A stretch of 64,000 nt of DNA, from positions 1-64,000 of the forward strand of contig CAMNXD010000001.1 of the NCBI GenBank assembly GCA_946566955.1, read 5' to 3'. The DNA comes from an uncultured Clostridia bacterium. GTDB lineage: Bacteria > Bacillota > Clostridia > Oscillospirales > Acutalibacteraceae. The translations under genes and the position numbers were made by a program. The notes beneath the pieces are model-generated. The model saw only the letters and a program-made list of their open reading frames with translations. It ran no database searches and was not told the DNA's origin. Shown piece after piece: positions 47,633 to 56,727 of this stretch (position 1 is its first letter; each line of letters begins with the position of its first letter).

Positions 47633-49336
47633 TTGGAAGTAGAAAAAGAATATAGACAGTGGGTTAATAATGTAAGAGATTCGCAGCTTTTAAAAGAGCT
47701 TGAGGACTTAAATAATAACAGAAGCGAAAAGTACGAACGATTTTATAAATCTTTAGAGTTCGGCACTGCCGGACTTAGAGGTTTAATGGGGGTAGGAACT
47801 AATAGAGTAAATATTTTTACCGTTAGAAAAGTCACGCAAGGTTTTGCAGTTTATATCTTAAAGAAAGAAAAAAATCCTTCTGCTGTTATTTCTTACGATT
47901 CGAGGAACAACTCTAAAGCTTTTGCTGAAGCTACGGCAGAGGTGATGATGGGCAACGGAATAAAGACTTACATTTCTAAAGAGATTAGTCCTACTCCTTT
48001 TTTGTCTTTTGCTGTTAGAAATCTAAAATGCACGGCGGGAATTATGATTACGGCGAGTCATAATCCCAAAGAATATAATGGATATAAGTGTTATGCTGCA
48101 GATGGAGCTCAAGTGGGTGAAAAAGAGGCTGCAGAAATTTATCTTCAAATCTCTGATATTGATATATTTAAGGATATCAAGCTTTTAAGCTTAAGTGAAG
48201 GAATTCAAAAAGGGTTACTTTCGTACATTAACGAAAAGGTGTATAGAAAATATTTAGATTGCGCTATAAGTCAGCGAGTAAGAAATATTAGTCTTTCGAA
48301 TTTAAGCGTGGTTTACACTCCGCTCAATGGTTGTGGTATGCGAATGACGTATGAAGCGCTTAAAAAAATAGGAGTTAATAATCTAAAAGTGGTAAAGGAG
48401 CAAGAATTCCCTGACGGAAATTTTACTTCGTGTCCAAATCCCAACCCGGAGCGACTTGAAGCTTTTACTCTTGCTTTAAAGGAAGCTCAAAAATATAGCT
48501 CTGATTTAATTTTAGCCACAGACCCTGATGCAGATCGTTTGGGAGTATGTTTAAGGCACAAAGGCGAATACAAAATGCTGACGGGAAATCAAATAGGAAT
48601 TTTACTCTTTTATTATCTTTTAAAAAATAAAAAAAGCTTGCTAAGTTCTTCGTCAAAACCGATTGTAATAAAAACTTTAGTAAGTAGCAAAATGATAAAT
48701 GCAATAGCCCAGCAAGAAGGCTGCGAAATTGTAGAAGTGTTTACAGGATTTAAAAACATAGCAGAAAAAATTTTAGAGCTTGAAAAAAACGGCGAAATAG
48801 ATCGCTACCTTTTTGGATTTGAAGAGAGTAATGGATATTTATGCGGAACTTATGCTAGAGATAAAGATGCTATTTCTGCTGCTGTTTTAATTTCTGAAAT
48901 TGCAGCTTACTTTAAATCTAAAGGTTTAACTCTTCTAGACATTTTAGATAATTTGAGTGAAAAGTATGGCTACTATGCAGAAAAGAGCTTAAGCTTTGAA
49001 TTCAAAGGCACTAAAGGAATCAAGAAAATTGCAGATATAATGTTAAAAATTCGTCAAATGGAAAGAGGAACCATTGGTAGATTTAAAATTCTTAAATTAA
49101 AGGACTATTCTAAACTACACCAAAATAATTCTCAAAGCTTCAATATAATAAGTTTTACATTTGACAATAAAAACGAAATTATAATAAGACCTTCGGGTAC
49201 TGAGTCGAAGTTAAAGGCTTATATTATGCTGCACGATAAATCGAAGGAGGCTTTAAAGCTAAGGCTAGAGGAGATATCAAAGGGTACTTCGGAAATGATT
49301 GAAAAATTAAGCAATTTAGGTGAACAAAATGATTAA
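47633..49336 (+). CDS. Phosphoglucomutase/phosphomannomutase
   Basis: A 567-residue alpha-D-phosphohexomutase. The catalytic phosphoserine loop is TASHNPKEYNGYK, the metal loop DPDADRLG, the sugar-binding loop FEESNGY and the phosphate loop RPSGTESKLK. Length and the N-terminal Trp/Arg-rich helix match the PgcA-type glucomutases rather than GlmM. It links glucose 6-phosphate and glucose 1-phosphate for polymer synthesis. The start is TTG. It overlaps ispE by eight bases. Confidence 0.92.
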   Translation: MEVEKEYRQWVNNVRDSQLLKELEDLNNNRSEKYERFYKSLEFGTAGLRGLMGVGTNRVNIFTVRKVTQGFAVYILKKEKNPSAVISYDSRNNSKAFAEATAEVMMGNGIKTYISKEISPTPFLSFAVRNLKCTAGIMITASHNPKEYNGYKCYAADGAQVGEKEAAEIYLQISDIDIFKDIKLLSLSEGIQKGLLSYINEKVYRKYLDCAISQRVRNISLSNLSVVYTPLNGCGMRMTYEALKKIGVNNLKVVKEQEFPDGNFTSCPNPNPERLEAFTLALKEAQKYSSDLILATDPDADRLGVCLRHKGEYKMLTGNQIGILLFYYLLKNKKSLLSSSSKPIVIKTLVSSKMINAIAQQEGCEIVEVFTGFKNIAEKILELEKNGEIDRYLFGFEESNGYLCGTYARDKDAISAAVLISEIAAYFKSKGLTLLDILDNLSEKYGYYAEKSLSFEFKGTKGIKKIADIMLKIRQMERGTIGRFKILKLKDYSKLHQNNSQSFNIISFTFDNKNEIIIRPSGTESKLKAYIMLHDKSKEALKLRLEEISKGTSEMIEKLSNLGEQND

Positions 49337-50210
49337 AAAGGTTAAAGTACTTGCGCCGGCGAAAATAAATTTAGGCTTGGAAATACTCGGAAAGCGCTCG
49401 GATGGTTATCATGAAGTGGATATGATTATGCAAAGTATAAATCTTTTCGACGAAATTGAAATTGAAAAGTCTTGTGATAAAGAACTTTTTATTTTGCATG
49501 AAAGGCCTATAGGATGCAGTAAGCAGGAGGATATAGTTTATAAATGTGCGTCTTTATTTTTTGAGCGTGCGGGAAAGAAAAACGAAGGAATAAAAATTAA
49601 AGTTAAAAAAAATATTCCTATAAGTGCCGGATTAGCTGGAGGAAGTAGTGATGGAGCAGCTATACTTTTAGCACTTAACTATATGTACGGTGAAATTTTT
49701 AATTTAAGCGATTTAATGAAAATTGGCGGTGAAATAGGTGCCGATATACCGTTTTGTATTTTAGGAGGAAGTGCTCGAGCAAAAGGCAGAGGGACGGCTT
49801 TAAAATCAATTAGTTCTAATCTTGAATATTTGCTGGTAGCTGTTAAACCGGATATATCTGTTTCCACACGTGAAGCTTATGCTCTTGCCGACAATCTTAA
49901 AATTAGAGAAATTAAAAGCTTGGACTCTTTAGAAGAAGCAATAGTAAAGTCGGACTTTGAAAATTTTTTTAATGGACTTTTTAATAGGTTTGAAAGTCTT
50001 ATTTTGAATCCTATAGTAAATGACCTAAAGCTTGAGCTTTTTAATTTAGGTGCGAGGGCTGCTCTTATGACTGGCAGTGGACCAACTGTCTATGGGATTT
50101 TTAGAGACGAATTTTTGGCATCAATATGTTATAAAGCTTTAAAAGCGAAATATAATGAAGTTTTTATATGTAGTCCAATTAAATCTGGAGCGAAAGTAAT
50201 TAAAGCATAA
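49329..50210 (+). CDS. ispE: 4-diphosphocytidyl-2-C-methyl-D-erythritol kinase
   Basis: A 293-residue GHMP kinase of the MEP isoprenoid pathway. Visible are PAKINLGLEILGKRSDGYHE, the ATP loop IPISAGLAGGSSDGAA and the late MTGSGPTVYG. The start ATG at 49329 follows TAGGTG within the end of the mutase gene. ispF (53861) and dxs (59430) occur further along the window. Confidence 0.95.
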   Translation: MIKKVKVLAPAKINLGLEILGKRSDGYHEVDMIMQSINLFDEIEIEKSCDKELFILHERPIGCSKQEDIVYKCASLFFERAGKKNEGIKIKVKKNIPISAGLAGGSSDGAAILLALNYMYGEIFNLSDLMKIGGEIGADIPFCILGGSARAKGRGTALKSISSNLEYLLVAVKPDISVSTREAYALADNLKIREIKSLDSLEEAIVKSDFENFFNGLFNRFESLILNPIVNDLKLELFNLGARAALMTGSGPTVYGIFRDEFLASICYKALKAKYNEVFICSPIKSGAKVIKA

Positions 50211-50215
50211 GTATA

Positions 50216-50263
50216 GAGAGTACTTTCTTTAACTACCCCTTTGGGAAGAAAGAGAATACTCTC
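50216..50263. terminator. Imperfect hairpin between ispE and the Asn-rich gene
   Basis: GAGAGTA and CTTTCTT pair with AAGAAAG and TACTCTC across a four-base bulge and a loop of about 16 bases. There is no good T tail on either strand. It may serve as a bidirectional terminator for two convergent genes. Confidence 0.4.
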
Positions 50264-50286
50264 ATTTACCTAACTAAACAGCTCAA

Positions 50287-50454
50287 TTATCGACCACAAT
50301 TTCTTGAATTGTTGTTATTGTTTGAGTTGTTGTTATTATTGTTATTATTGTTATTGTTGTTGTTGTTAGCATTTCTTGAATTGTTGTTTTGATTCTGTTG
50401 GTCTCTGTGATTTTTCTGGTTTTGTTGATTTTTGTTGTTTAAATTATTTTTCAT
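50287..50454 (-). CDS. 55-residue asparagine-rich small protein
   Basis: ATG at 50454 follows GGAGGTGAGATAAG, an excellent ribosome site, and opens 55 codons. The product is about half Asn with Gln, Arg and Ser: an N-terminal KNQQNQKNHRDQQNQ part, two NNSRN elements and a run of 14 Asn, ending NCGR. AAC and AAT codons alternate irregularly, so selection on protein composition seems more likely than simple DNA expansion. Function unknown; such small polar proteins in spore formers are sometimes coat-associated (inference). Confidence 0.6.
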   Translation of the reverse strand: MKNNLNNKNQQNQKNHRDQQNQNNNSRNANNNNNNNNNNNNNNSNNNNNSRNCGR

Positions 50455-50548
50455 CTTATCTCACCTCCATGATGATATTATTTACTTACAAACTGATATT
50501 TATACTCAAAGCATCAAATAAAAATGGTAAGTTATAAAAATAAAAAAT

Positions 50549-50977
50549 TTAGTCTTTTAACCATTCATTTAATCTCTCTGACTTATCTATAAAGGGTCAC
50601 AATCCATATGACTCCACAGCTAAAAGGTATGATGCTACTATTCTTGCGATGTAACTAATCCTTTCCACGGAGCGTTTAATCCCTTCTTTTATTCACATCC
50701 TTGACTTTAAAAAGCTCTTCATTGATAAAAGTTTTTATAGAGCTGCTTTGATATTTTTAATTAGATACAAAATTTTTCCACTTTTTCTTTTGAAGCTTCA
50801 ATTTTTTGTATTTTTAAAATTCCTTGAAGTTTTGCGGGATTTTTCGCATTCATTCGTCATATTTTCAAGGGTGTTTATATATTTATCTATCCTTTCTAAA
50901 TTTATATGCTGAGCTTTATTGAAGAATAGAAATAAATTAAATTTAGTTTTTTCATTGAGAGTGTTTTATTGTTGCAT
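50549..50977 (-). pseudogene. Probable shattered gene of unknown family
   Basis: Reading leftwards from ATG at 50977, protein-like segments follow in changing frames: INLERIDKYINTLENMTNE, GILKIQKIEASKEKVEKF, KTFINEELFKVKDVNKRRD, then KEGIKRSVERISYIARIVAS and, after a TGA, PFIDKSERLNEWLKD. At least three frameshifts and two stops would have to be repaired. Composition is coding-like compared with flanking AT spacer. The rest of 50455-51117 holds no recognised gene apart from the metG promoter. Confidence 0.4.
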
Positions 50978-51044
50978 GCTTTTATAATTAAAAATCGTAC
51001 TTAATTTTTAAAAGGTATTCAGAATTAAGTGAAAACAAATTTAT

Positions 51045-51073
51045 TTTACAAAATAAAATGTATATGATATAGT
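51045..51073 (+). promoter_or_regulatory. Promoter of metG
   Basis: TTTACA (51045-51050), a 17-base spacer and TATAGT (51068-51073), 45 bases before the metG start. Confidence 0.65.
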
Positions 51074-51117
51074 TTTTTTAGATTTAAATAATTTTTTTAA
51101 ATTCATGGAGGTAAGTT

Positions 51118-53031
51118 ATGGATAAGAAAACTTTTTACATCACAACGCCTATATATTATGCTTCTGGGAATCCGCATGTAGGACATACCTATAGTACTGT
51201 TGCTGCGGATGTACTTGCGAGATTTAAACGCATGCAAGGATACGACGTTATGTTTTTAACGGGAATGGATGAGCATGGACAGAAAGTAGAGCAAAACGCT
51301 CAAAAAAACCATAAAGCCCCTCAGGTATATGTAGATGAAATAGCAGAGAATTTTAAGTCTATATGGTCAGCTATGGGAATTTCTTACGATAAATTTATTC
51401 GTACTACTGATTTAAATCACAAGAAAGCAGTTCAAAAGATATTCAAAAAGCTTTACGACAAAGGAGAAATATATAAAGGAAAATATAAAGGATGGTATTG
51501 CACTCCTTGCGAGGCGTACTTCACGGATGCACAGCTTAATGAAGGAAAATGTCCTGACTGCAGACGAGAAGTAAAGTGGATGGAGGAGGAGGCTTATTTT
51601 TTCAAACTTTCTGCTTATGCAGGAAAATTAATAAATTACTATGAAAAATTTCCTCAGTTCATACAGCCTGAAGGAAGAAAAAATGAGATGATTCAATTTA
51701 TAAAGTCTGGACTAGATGATTTATGTGTTAGTCGAACCAGTTTTAAATGGGGAGTTCCCGTGCCATTCGACGAAAAGCATGTTACTTACGTTTGGATTGA
51801 TGCACTTTCTAATTATATAACTGCTCAAGGTTATGGAAGTGAAAACGACGAAGATTTTAAAAAATATTGGCCTGCAGATGTGCATTTTATGGCTAAAGAA
51901 ATAGTTAGGTTCCATGCTGTGATTTGGCCAGCAATTTTAATGGCGCTTGATTTACCGCTCCCGAAGCAGATTTACGGTCATGGATGGGTTCTTTTTGAAG
52001 ATGGAAGTAAAATGTCTAAATCTAAGGGTAATGTAATTGACCCTAAGATTTTATGTAAGCGCTACGGTGCAGACGCTTTAAGATATTTTCTAATGCGCGA
52101 GATACCTTTTGGAATGGATGGTCTTTTTAGCAATGAAGCTCTTATAAAGCGCATAAACTTTGACCTTGCAAATGACCTTGGAAACCTTGTTTCACGTACT
52201 GCTACAATGGTAGAAAAATATTTTGAAGGAAAATTACCTGCCGCTCAAAAATCTGCCCCCTTAGACACAGAGCTTACTTCTTCTATAATGGAGCTAATTA
52301 AGTCTTATGAATCAAAAATGAATAGCTTTAAGTTTTCCTCTGCGCTTTCGGACGTTTGGCTCATTATTTCAAAGTGCAATAAGTATATAGATGAAACCAT
52401 GCCTTGGCAGCTAGGGAAGTCTAAGGATAAACTTGAAAGGCTTACTGCTGTTCTTTATAATCTGTGCGAAGCACTAAGAATAATTTCAGTGCTCATTTCA
52501 CCGGTAATGCCTGAAAAGTCAAAAGCAATTCAAACTCAAATAGGAGTTTCTCAAGACTTAATTACATGGAACTCGATTAAAACTTGGGGATTATTGCCTG
52601 CAGAAGTAAAAGCTAGAAAAGGTGATACGCTTTTCCCTAGAATAGATATGCAAACAGAACTAGAAGAACTTGCGAATTTATCACCCGACGTTATTGAAAA
52701 AGAATCTTTTATAGGAATTGAAGATTTTGCAAAAGTAAAATTGATTGTAGGGAAAATAAAAGAGTGCGAGCCGTTAAAAAAGTCTAAGAAACTTTTAAAA
52801 TTTTTGATAGATGACGGTCAAACTCAAAGAACGGTAGTTTCTGGTATTGCTGAGTTTTATGACCCAAGTGAGCTTATAGGTAAAAATATTGTTTTAGTTT
52901 CAAATTTAAAGCCCGTAAAGCTATGCGGAGTTGAAAGCAGTGGAATGATATTAGCTTCAGAAGATTCGCAAGGTAAAGTCAAAGTTATTTTAGCTAATGA
53001 GTCCATGGAGCCGGGAAGTAAAATAAGTTAG
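51118..53031 (+). CDS. metG: Methionyl-tRNA synthetase
   Basis: A 637-residue class I synthetase. The HIGH-type motif is in YYASGNPHVGHTYS, one zinc knuckle CTPC...CPDC lies near residues 127-148, and KMSKS is in GSKMSKSKGN. The C-terminal 100 residues are a Trbp111-type tRNA-binding domain (FAKVKLIVGKI, VSNLKPVKLCGVESSGMILA). The start ATG follows GGAGG. The order metG-tatD is common in Firmicutes. Confidence 0.95.
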   Translation: MDKKTFYITTPIYYASGNPHVGHTYSTVAADVLARFKRMQGYDVMFLTGMDEHGQKVEQNAQKNHKAPQVYVDEIAENFKSIWSAMGISYDKFIRTTDLNHKKAVQKIFKKLYDKGEIYKGKYKGWYCTPCEAYFTDAQLNEGKCPDCRREVKWMEEEAYFFKLSAYAGKLINYYEKFPQFIQPEGRKNEMIQFIKSGLDDLCVSRTSFKWGVPVPFDEKHVTYVWIDALSNYITAQGYGSENDEDFKKYWPADVHFMAKEIVRFHAVIWPAILMALDLPLPKQIYGHGWVLFEDGSKMSKSKGNVIDPKILCKRYGADALRYFLMREIPFGMDGLFSNEALIKRINFDLANDLGNLVSRTATMVEKYFEGKLPAAQKSAPLDTELTSSIMELIKSYESKMNSFKFSSALSDVWLIISKCNKYIDETMPWQLGKSKDKLERLTAVLYNLCEALRIISVLISPVMPEKSKAIQTQIGVSQDLITWNSIKTWGLLPAEVKARKGDTLFPRIDMQTELEELANLSPDVIEKESFIGIEDFAKVKLIVGKIKECEPLKKSKKLLKFLIDDGQTQRTVVSGIAEFYDPSELIGKNIVLVSNLKPVKLCGVESSGMILASEDSQGKVKVILANESMEPGSKIS

Positions 53032-53058
53032 GAATTATAATTTAAGGAGAGGTAAAAT

Positions 53059-53823
53059 TTGATATTCGATACTCACGCCCACTATGATGATGCTGCTTTT
53101 GATGATGATAGAGAAGAAGTTTTAAAGCGTTTACCCGGCCAAGGAGTTTGTAGAGTTGTAAATGCTGGAGTTAGCATAGAAACTTCTAAAAAGTCTGTGG
53201 AGATTGCAAATAAGTATTCATATATTCGCAGTGCCGTAGGGATACATCCACAAGCTCTTGAAAATCCTCTGGAGTCGAACTATATTTCTATACTCGAAAA
53301 ACTTATAAATGAAAATAAAAAAGTTGTGGCAGTAGGAGAAATAGGCTTAGATTATCATTTTAATTCTAAAAACAAATCAGAGCAAATAGAGCTTTTTGAA
53401 AATCAGATTGCCCTTTCTTTAAAGCATCGCCTTCCAATTTTAGTACATAACCGTGAAGCTCATAAGGATACACTTGAAATACTTAAAAAGTATAGACCTA
53501 AAGGTATAGTTCACTGCTTTTCTGGCAGTTTAGAAATGGCCAAAGAAATTTTGAGACTTGGGATGTATATAGGAGTTGGGGGAGTTCTTACTTTCAAAAA
53601 TGCACATACTCTAAACACGATTGTGAGAAATATTCCTTTGACTCGTATTGTCCTTGAAACGGACGCACCTTATTTAGCTCCGGTACCTTTTCGTGGTGAA
53701 AGATGTATTTCGGCTTACATTAGATTTGTTGCTGAAAAAATAGCTGAAATGTTAGATGTAAATGTAAACTTAGTGTACGAAATTACCTTTCAAAATGCAC
53801 TAGAGATATTCAAGGACTTATAG
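53059..53823 (+). CDS. TatD-family metal-dependent hydrolase
   Basis: A 254-residue TIM-barrel hydrolase. Metal-binding motifs are FDTHAHYDD at the start, GEIGLDYH, LVHNREAH, VHCFSGS and ETDAPYL. Family members act as 3'-5' DNases or on related phosphodiesters. The start is TTG behind GGAGAGG. It sits directly after metG. Confidence 0.92.
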   Translation: MIFDTHAHYDDAAFDDDREEVLKRLPGQGVCRVVNAGVSIETSKKSVEIANKYSYIRSAVGIHPQALENPLESNYISILEKLINENKKVVAVGEIGLDYHFNSKNKSEQIELFENQIALSLKHRLPILVHNREAHKDTLEILKKYRPKGIVHCFSGSLEMAKEILRLGMYIGVGGVLTFKNAHTLNTIVRNIPLTRIVLETDAPYLAPVPFRGERCISAYIRFVAEKIAEMLDVNVNLVYEITFQNALEIFKDL

Positions 53824-53860
53824 TGATTTAAATATTTAAAATAAAATGTGGGGAAAGCAA

Positions 53861-54328
53861 ATGAGGATTGGTCATGGCTATGACGTTCATAAATTTTCTT
53901 TTGAAAGAAAACTTGTGCTCGGTGGAGTAGAAATTCCTTTTAAAATGGGGCTGCTTGGACATTCCGATGCAGATGTACTAGTTCATGCTGTAATGGACTC
54001 TTTGCTAGGGGCATCTTCGATGGGAGACATAGGAGCTCTTTTCCCAGACAGCGATGAAAGATATAAAGGTGCAAATAGTTTAATGCTTTTAAAAGAAGTC
54101 TGCGAGATAGTTTATAAAGAAGGGTACAAAATTTGCAATTTAGATAGCACCATTATTGCGCAATCTCCGAAGCTTAGTCCTTATTTACCTCAAATGAAGG
54201 AAAATATTTCTCGTGCTTGCAAAGTAGATTTAAAATGCATAGGCATCAAAGCAACCACGGAAGAGGGACTGGGTTTTACAGGAACTATGCAAGGAATTGC
54301 CGCTCATGCGGTTTGTTTGATAGATTAA
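53861..54328 (+). CDS. ispF: 2-C-methyl-D-erythritol 2,4-cyclodiphosphate synthase
   Basis: A 155-residue MEP-pathway enzyme. Zinc ligands D8 and H10 are in [11 protein letters not shown], with the GHSDADVL motif next and the GLGFTG signature at the end. The start at 53861 follows GGGGAAAG; an in-frame ATG at 53846 lies upstream of it. A terminator follows directly. Confidence 0.95.
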   Translation: MRIGHGYDVHKFSFERKLVLGGVEIPFKMGLLGHSDADVLVHAVMDSLLGASSMGDIGALFPDSDERYKGANSLMLLKEVCEIVYKEGYKICNLDSTIIAQSPKLSPYLPQMKENISRACKVDLKCIGIKATTEEGLGFTGTMQGIAAHAVCLID

Positions 54329-54342
54329 TCATCTGAGTTTTA

Positions 54343-54374
54343 CCTCACGCTTTAATTTGGAGCGTGGGGTTTTA
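54343..54374 (+). terminator. Terminator after ispF
   Basis: CCTCACGCT pairs with AGCGTGGGG (one G-T pair) around a nine-base loop and is followed by T residues. Confidence 0.85.
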
Positions 54375-54553
54375 TCAATATTTAGGAGAGCTTCATATTA
54401 TAATAAAGGTATCGCAGAAGTAGTTGTAAAAAACTTCAAAAAGATTAAAAACATCAAATATATTTCTTTGAGGTTATTTTAGAGTTTTATACCTAATAAC
54501 TCAGAGTATCTGTAATTATTTTGATTTATTTGAAAACGACAGGAGGTAAGAAC

Positions 54554-55702
54554 GTGATATATTTAGATAATTCAGCAACGACTTTTCCCAAGCCTTTAGG
54601 AGTTAGAAATGCTGTTGAATATGCTATTAGAAGATATGGTGCTAATCCTGGTCGAAGTGGGCATACGATGTCTAAGGAATCGGGCAGGGAAATTGATAAA
54701 TGCAGAAAAGCAGCGGCAAATTTTTTTGGGGCCAAGGAAGTTAGCGATGTTGCGTTTACTTTAAACTGTACACAAGCGTTAAATATGGTGATAAAAGGAA
54801 TTTTAAAACCCGGAGACCACGTAGTAACTTCTTCGCTAGAGCATAATGCTGTAATGCGCCCACTTAGAAAGCTCGAAAAAATGGATATTATAAGTTATAC
54901 TGCAGCCAATGTTTATCCTTGCGATCCTCAAAGGACGGTCGATTCATTTAGAAATGCAATTAATTCTAATACTGCACTCATTGTGTGTACTCATGCTTCT
55001 AATGTATGGGGCATAAGACTTCCGATAGAGCGGATAGCTGCTCTTGCAAAAATTTACGAAATTCCAATACTGGTTGATGCAGCACAGTCGGCGGGTGTAC
55101 TTCCAATAAATGTTTTACAGCAAGGAATTGATTATCTTTGCGCAGCTGGACATAAAGGGCTTTATGGTCCAATGGGTACTGGAATTTTAGTTACTCACTG
55201 TGCCGATAAACTCGATACTATTATAGAAGGCGGTACTGGAACTGATTCCATGAAATTTTGCCAGCCAAAAGAAATGCCTCAAAAGTTTGAAAGTGGTACC
55301 CCGAATATGGTAGGAGTATCTGGACTTCGTGCGGGACTAGATTTCGTAGTATCTCGAGGGATTTCCAATATTTTTAAACATGAAATGGGTTTAATTACTT
55401 ATCTTTATGATAGACTTAAATCTATAAAAGGAGTTCAGCTCTATACTTGTAGACCGACTTATGAACACTTTGTTCCGGTTTTGAGCTTTAATATAAAAGG
55501 ATATATAAGTGACGAAGTGGGAAAAATCCTTGATTCTCGTGGAATTGAAGTAAGGACAGGACTTCACTGTGCTCCTGCAGCACATAGTTTTATGGGTACG
55601 CTCGAAAGAGGGACTGTAAGGGTAAGCCCTTCCGCCTTTAATACTAAACAAGAAATAAATAGACTTATCGAAGTGATTAAAGGAATAAAGCCTAGAAGTT
55701 AG
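54554..55702 (+). CDS. Cysteine desulfurase-family PLP enzyme
   Basis: A 382-residue class V aminotransferase-fold protein. IYLDNSATTFPKP is the N-terminal signature, K201 (AGHKGLYGP) binds PLP, and C339 (GLHCAPAAH) is the candidate sulfur-accepting Cys. It resembles the short SufS-like group that is not linked to an iscU or sufU gene here. The start is GTG at 54554 behind AGGAGG; an earlier in-frame ATG at 54521 lies before the ribosome site. Confidence 0.88.
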   Translation: MIYLDNSATTFPKPLGVRNAVEYAIRRYGANPGRSGHTMSKESGREIDKCRKAAANFFGAKEVSDVAFTLNCTQALNMVIKGILKPGDHVVTSSLEHNAVMRPLRKLEKMDIISYTAANVYPCDPQRTVDSFRNAINSNTALIVCTHASNVWGIRLPIERIAALAKIYEIPILVDAAQSAGVLPINVLQQGIDYLCAAGHKGLYGPMGTGILVTHCADKLDTIIEGGTGTDSMKFCQPKEMPQKFESGTPNMVGVSGLRAGLDFVVSRGISNIFKHEMGLITYLYDRLKSIKGVQLYTCRPTYEHFVPVLSFNIKGYISDEVGKILDSRGIEVRTGLHCAPAAHSFMGTLERGTVRVSPSAFNTKQEINRLIEVIKGIKPRS

Positions 55703-55749
55703 CAATATTTTAGATATTGTATAATATGGGGTCATTTTAGAGCAATTAC

Positions 55750-55779
55750 TTGCAACTAAATTTATATATATGATAGAAT
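55750..55779 (+). promoter_or_regulatory. Possible promoter of the cdaA unit
   Basis: TTGCAA (55750-55755), an 18-base spacer and TAGAAT (55774-55779). A transcript from here would begin at about the first base of the hairpin at 55784. Confidence 0.45.
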
Positions 55780-55783
55780 TAAT

Positions 55784-55814
55784 AAAGTATCAGATGCTTA
55801 TGCAGTGATACTTT
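55784..55814 (+). terminator. Hairpin upstream of cdaA: terminator or leader attenuator
   Basis: AAAGTATCA and TGATACTTT form a 9-bp stem; inside it TGC and GCA can pair around TTAT. A T-rich run follows (AAATTTTTTATCTTTTT). It is 104 bases after the desulfurase gene and 47 bases before cdaA, so it may end the former or sit in the leader of the latter. Confidence 0.6.
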
Positions 55815-55860
55815 AAATTTTTTATCTTTTTGAGAAATAGAAAGGAAAATTGCGTGATAT

Positions 55861-56727
55861 ATGGATGTACTTAGCGCACTAAAAAGTCTTTTAAGGACTA
55901 TTAGTATACAAGACGTGCTAGATATAGGAATCGTTGCCTTTTTAATATATCATCTGATAAAAATCATTCGCGAGTCTCGTGCAGGGCAGCTAGTAAAAGG
56001 TATAATAATAATACTTTGTGGATATTTTTTAGCATGTTGGTTTAATTTTAGGATGCTAGGTATGATACTTAGTAATTTCTTTCAATTTAGTGTATTTGGA
56101 CTTTTAATTGTGTTTCAGCCGGAGCTAAGACGAGTACTTGAGCAAATTGGTAGGAGTAAAATATTTAGATATTGGCCGCTTGCTAATATATCGGGAGCAG
56201 AGGAAGCTTATAGTAAAACCTGCAAGAAAGTTGTGAATATAACGGCGGATTCGGTAGTTTCTTTAAGTGAAGAGAGAATGGGAGCCCTTATAGTTTTTGA
56301 GAGAAAGACTAAACTTGGAGAAGTTATTAATACTGGGACTATTATTAAAGCGGCTCCCTCCGTACCAATGATATGCAACGTTTTTTACACTAAAGCCCCT
56401 TTACACGACGGAGCATTAATAATAAAAGAGGGTTTACTTTATGCAGGGGGATGTATTCTTCCGCTTACAAAAAGTTCTCACATCAGTCGAGATTTAGGGA
56501 CTCGTCATAGAGCTGCAATGGGGATGAGTGAAAATTCTGATGCAGTAGTAGTTGTTGTTTCAGAAGAGACTGGAAGGATATCCATAGCCGTAAACGGCAT
56601 ACTTAAAAGTTATGTTGATATGGAAATGTTTAGAGTAGAGCTTGAAGAAATCCTTATAGATAGACCTGAAAGTATTGGGTATCCAGGCGTGCTGAGTCCC
56701 TTTGGAAGGAGACGAAAAAGTGACTAA
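55861..56727 (+). CDS. cdaA: Diadenylate cyclase CdaA
   Basis: A 288-residue membrane-bound c-di-AMP synthase with three N-terminal transmembrane helices (to about residue 85) and a DAC domain. The catalytic motifs are D183-GA and R215-HR. A weak ribosome site (AAGGA, 14 bases) precedes the ATG. It overlaps cdaR by eight bases. Unlike the common cdaA-cdaR-glmM order, glmM does not follow. The matching hydrolase GdpP is encoded at 7963. Confidence 0.95.
   Translation: MDVLSALKSLLRTISIQDVLDIGIVAFLIYHLIKIIRESRAGQLVKGIIIILCGYFLACWFNFRMLGMILSNFFQFSVFGLLIVFQPELRRVLEQIGRSKIFRYWPLANISGAEEAYSKTCKKVVNITADSVVSLSEERMGALIVFERKTKLGEVINTGTIIKAAPSVPMICNVFYTKAPLHDGALIIKEGLLYAGGCILPLTKSSHISRDLGTRHRAAMGMSENSDAVVVVVSEETGRISIAVNGILKSYVDMEMFRVELEEILIDRPESIGYPGVLSPFGRRRKSD

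Noticed and set aside
50310..50400. A GTT/ATT triplet repeat that could be taken for a non-coding microsatellite
   Set aside because: It lies in a complete reading frame with an excellent ribosome site on the minus strand, so it is reported as a small gene.
50577..50620. TGA used as a sense codon in the ispE-metG gap
   Set aside because: TGA is a normal stop in many genes in this window (for example tsaB), and this region also has frameshifts, so decay is the simpler reading.
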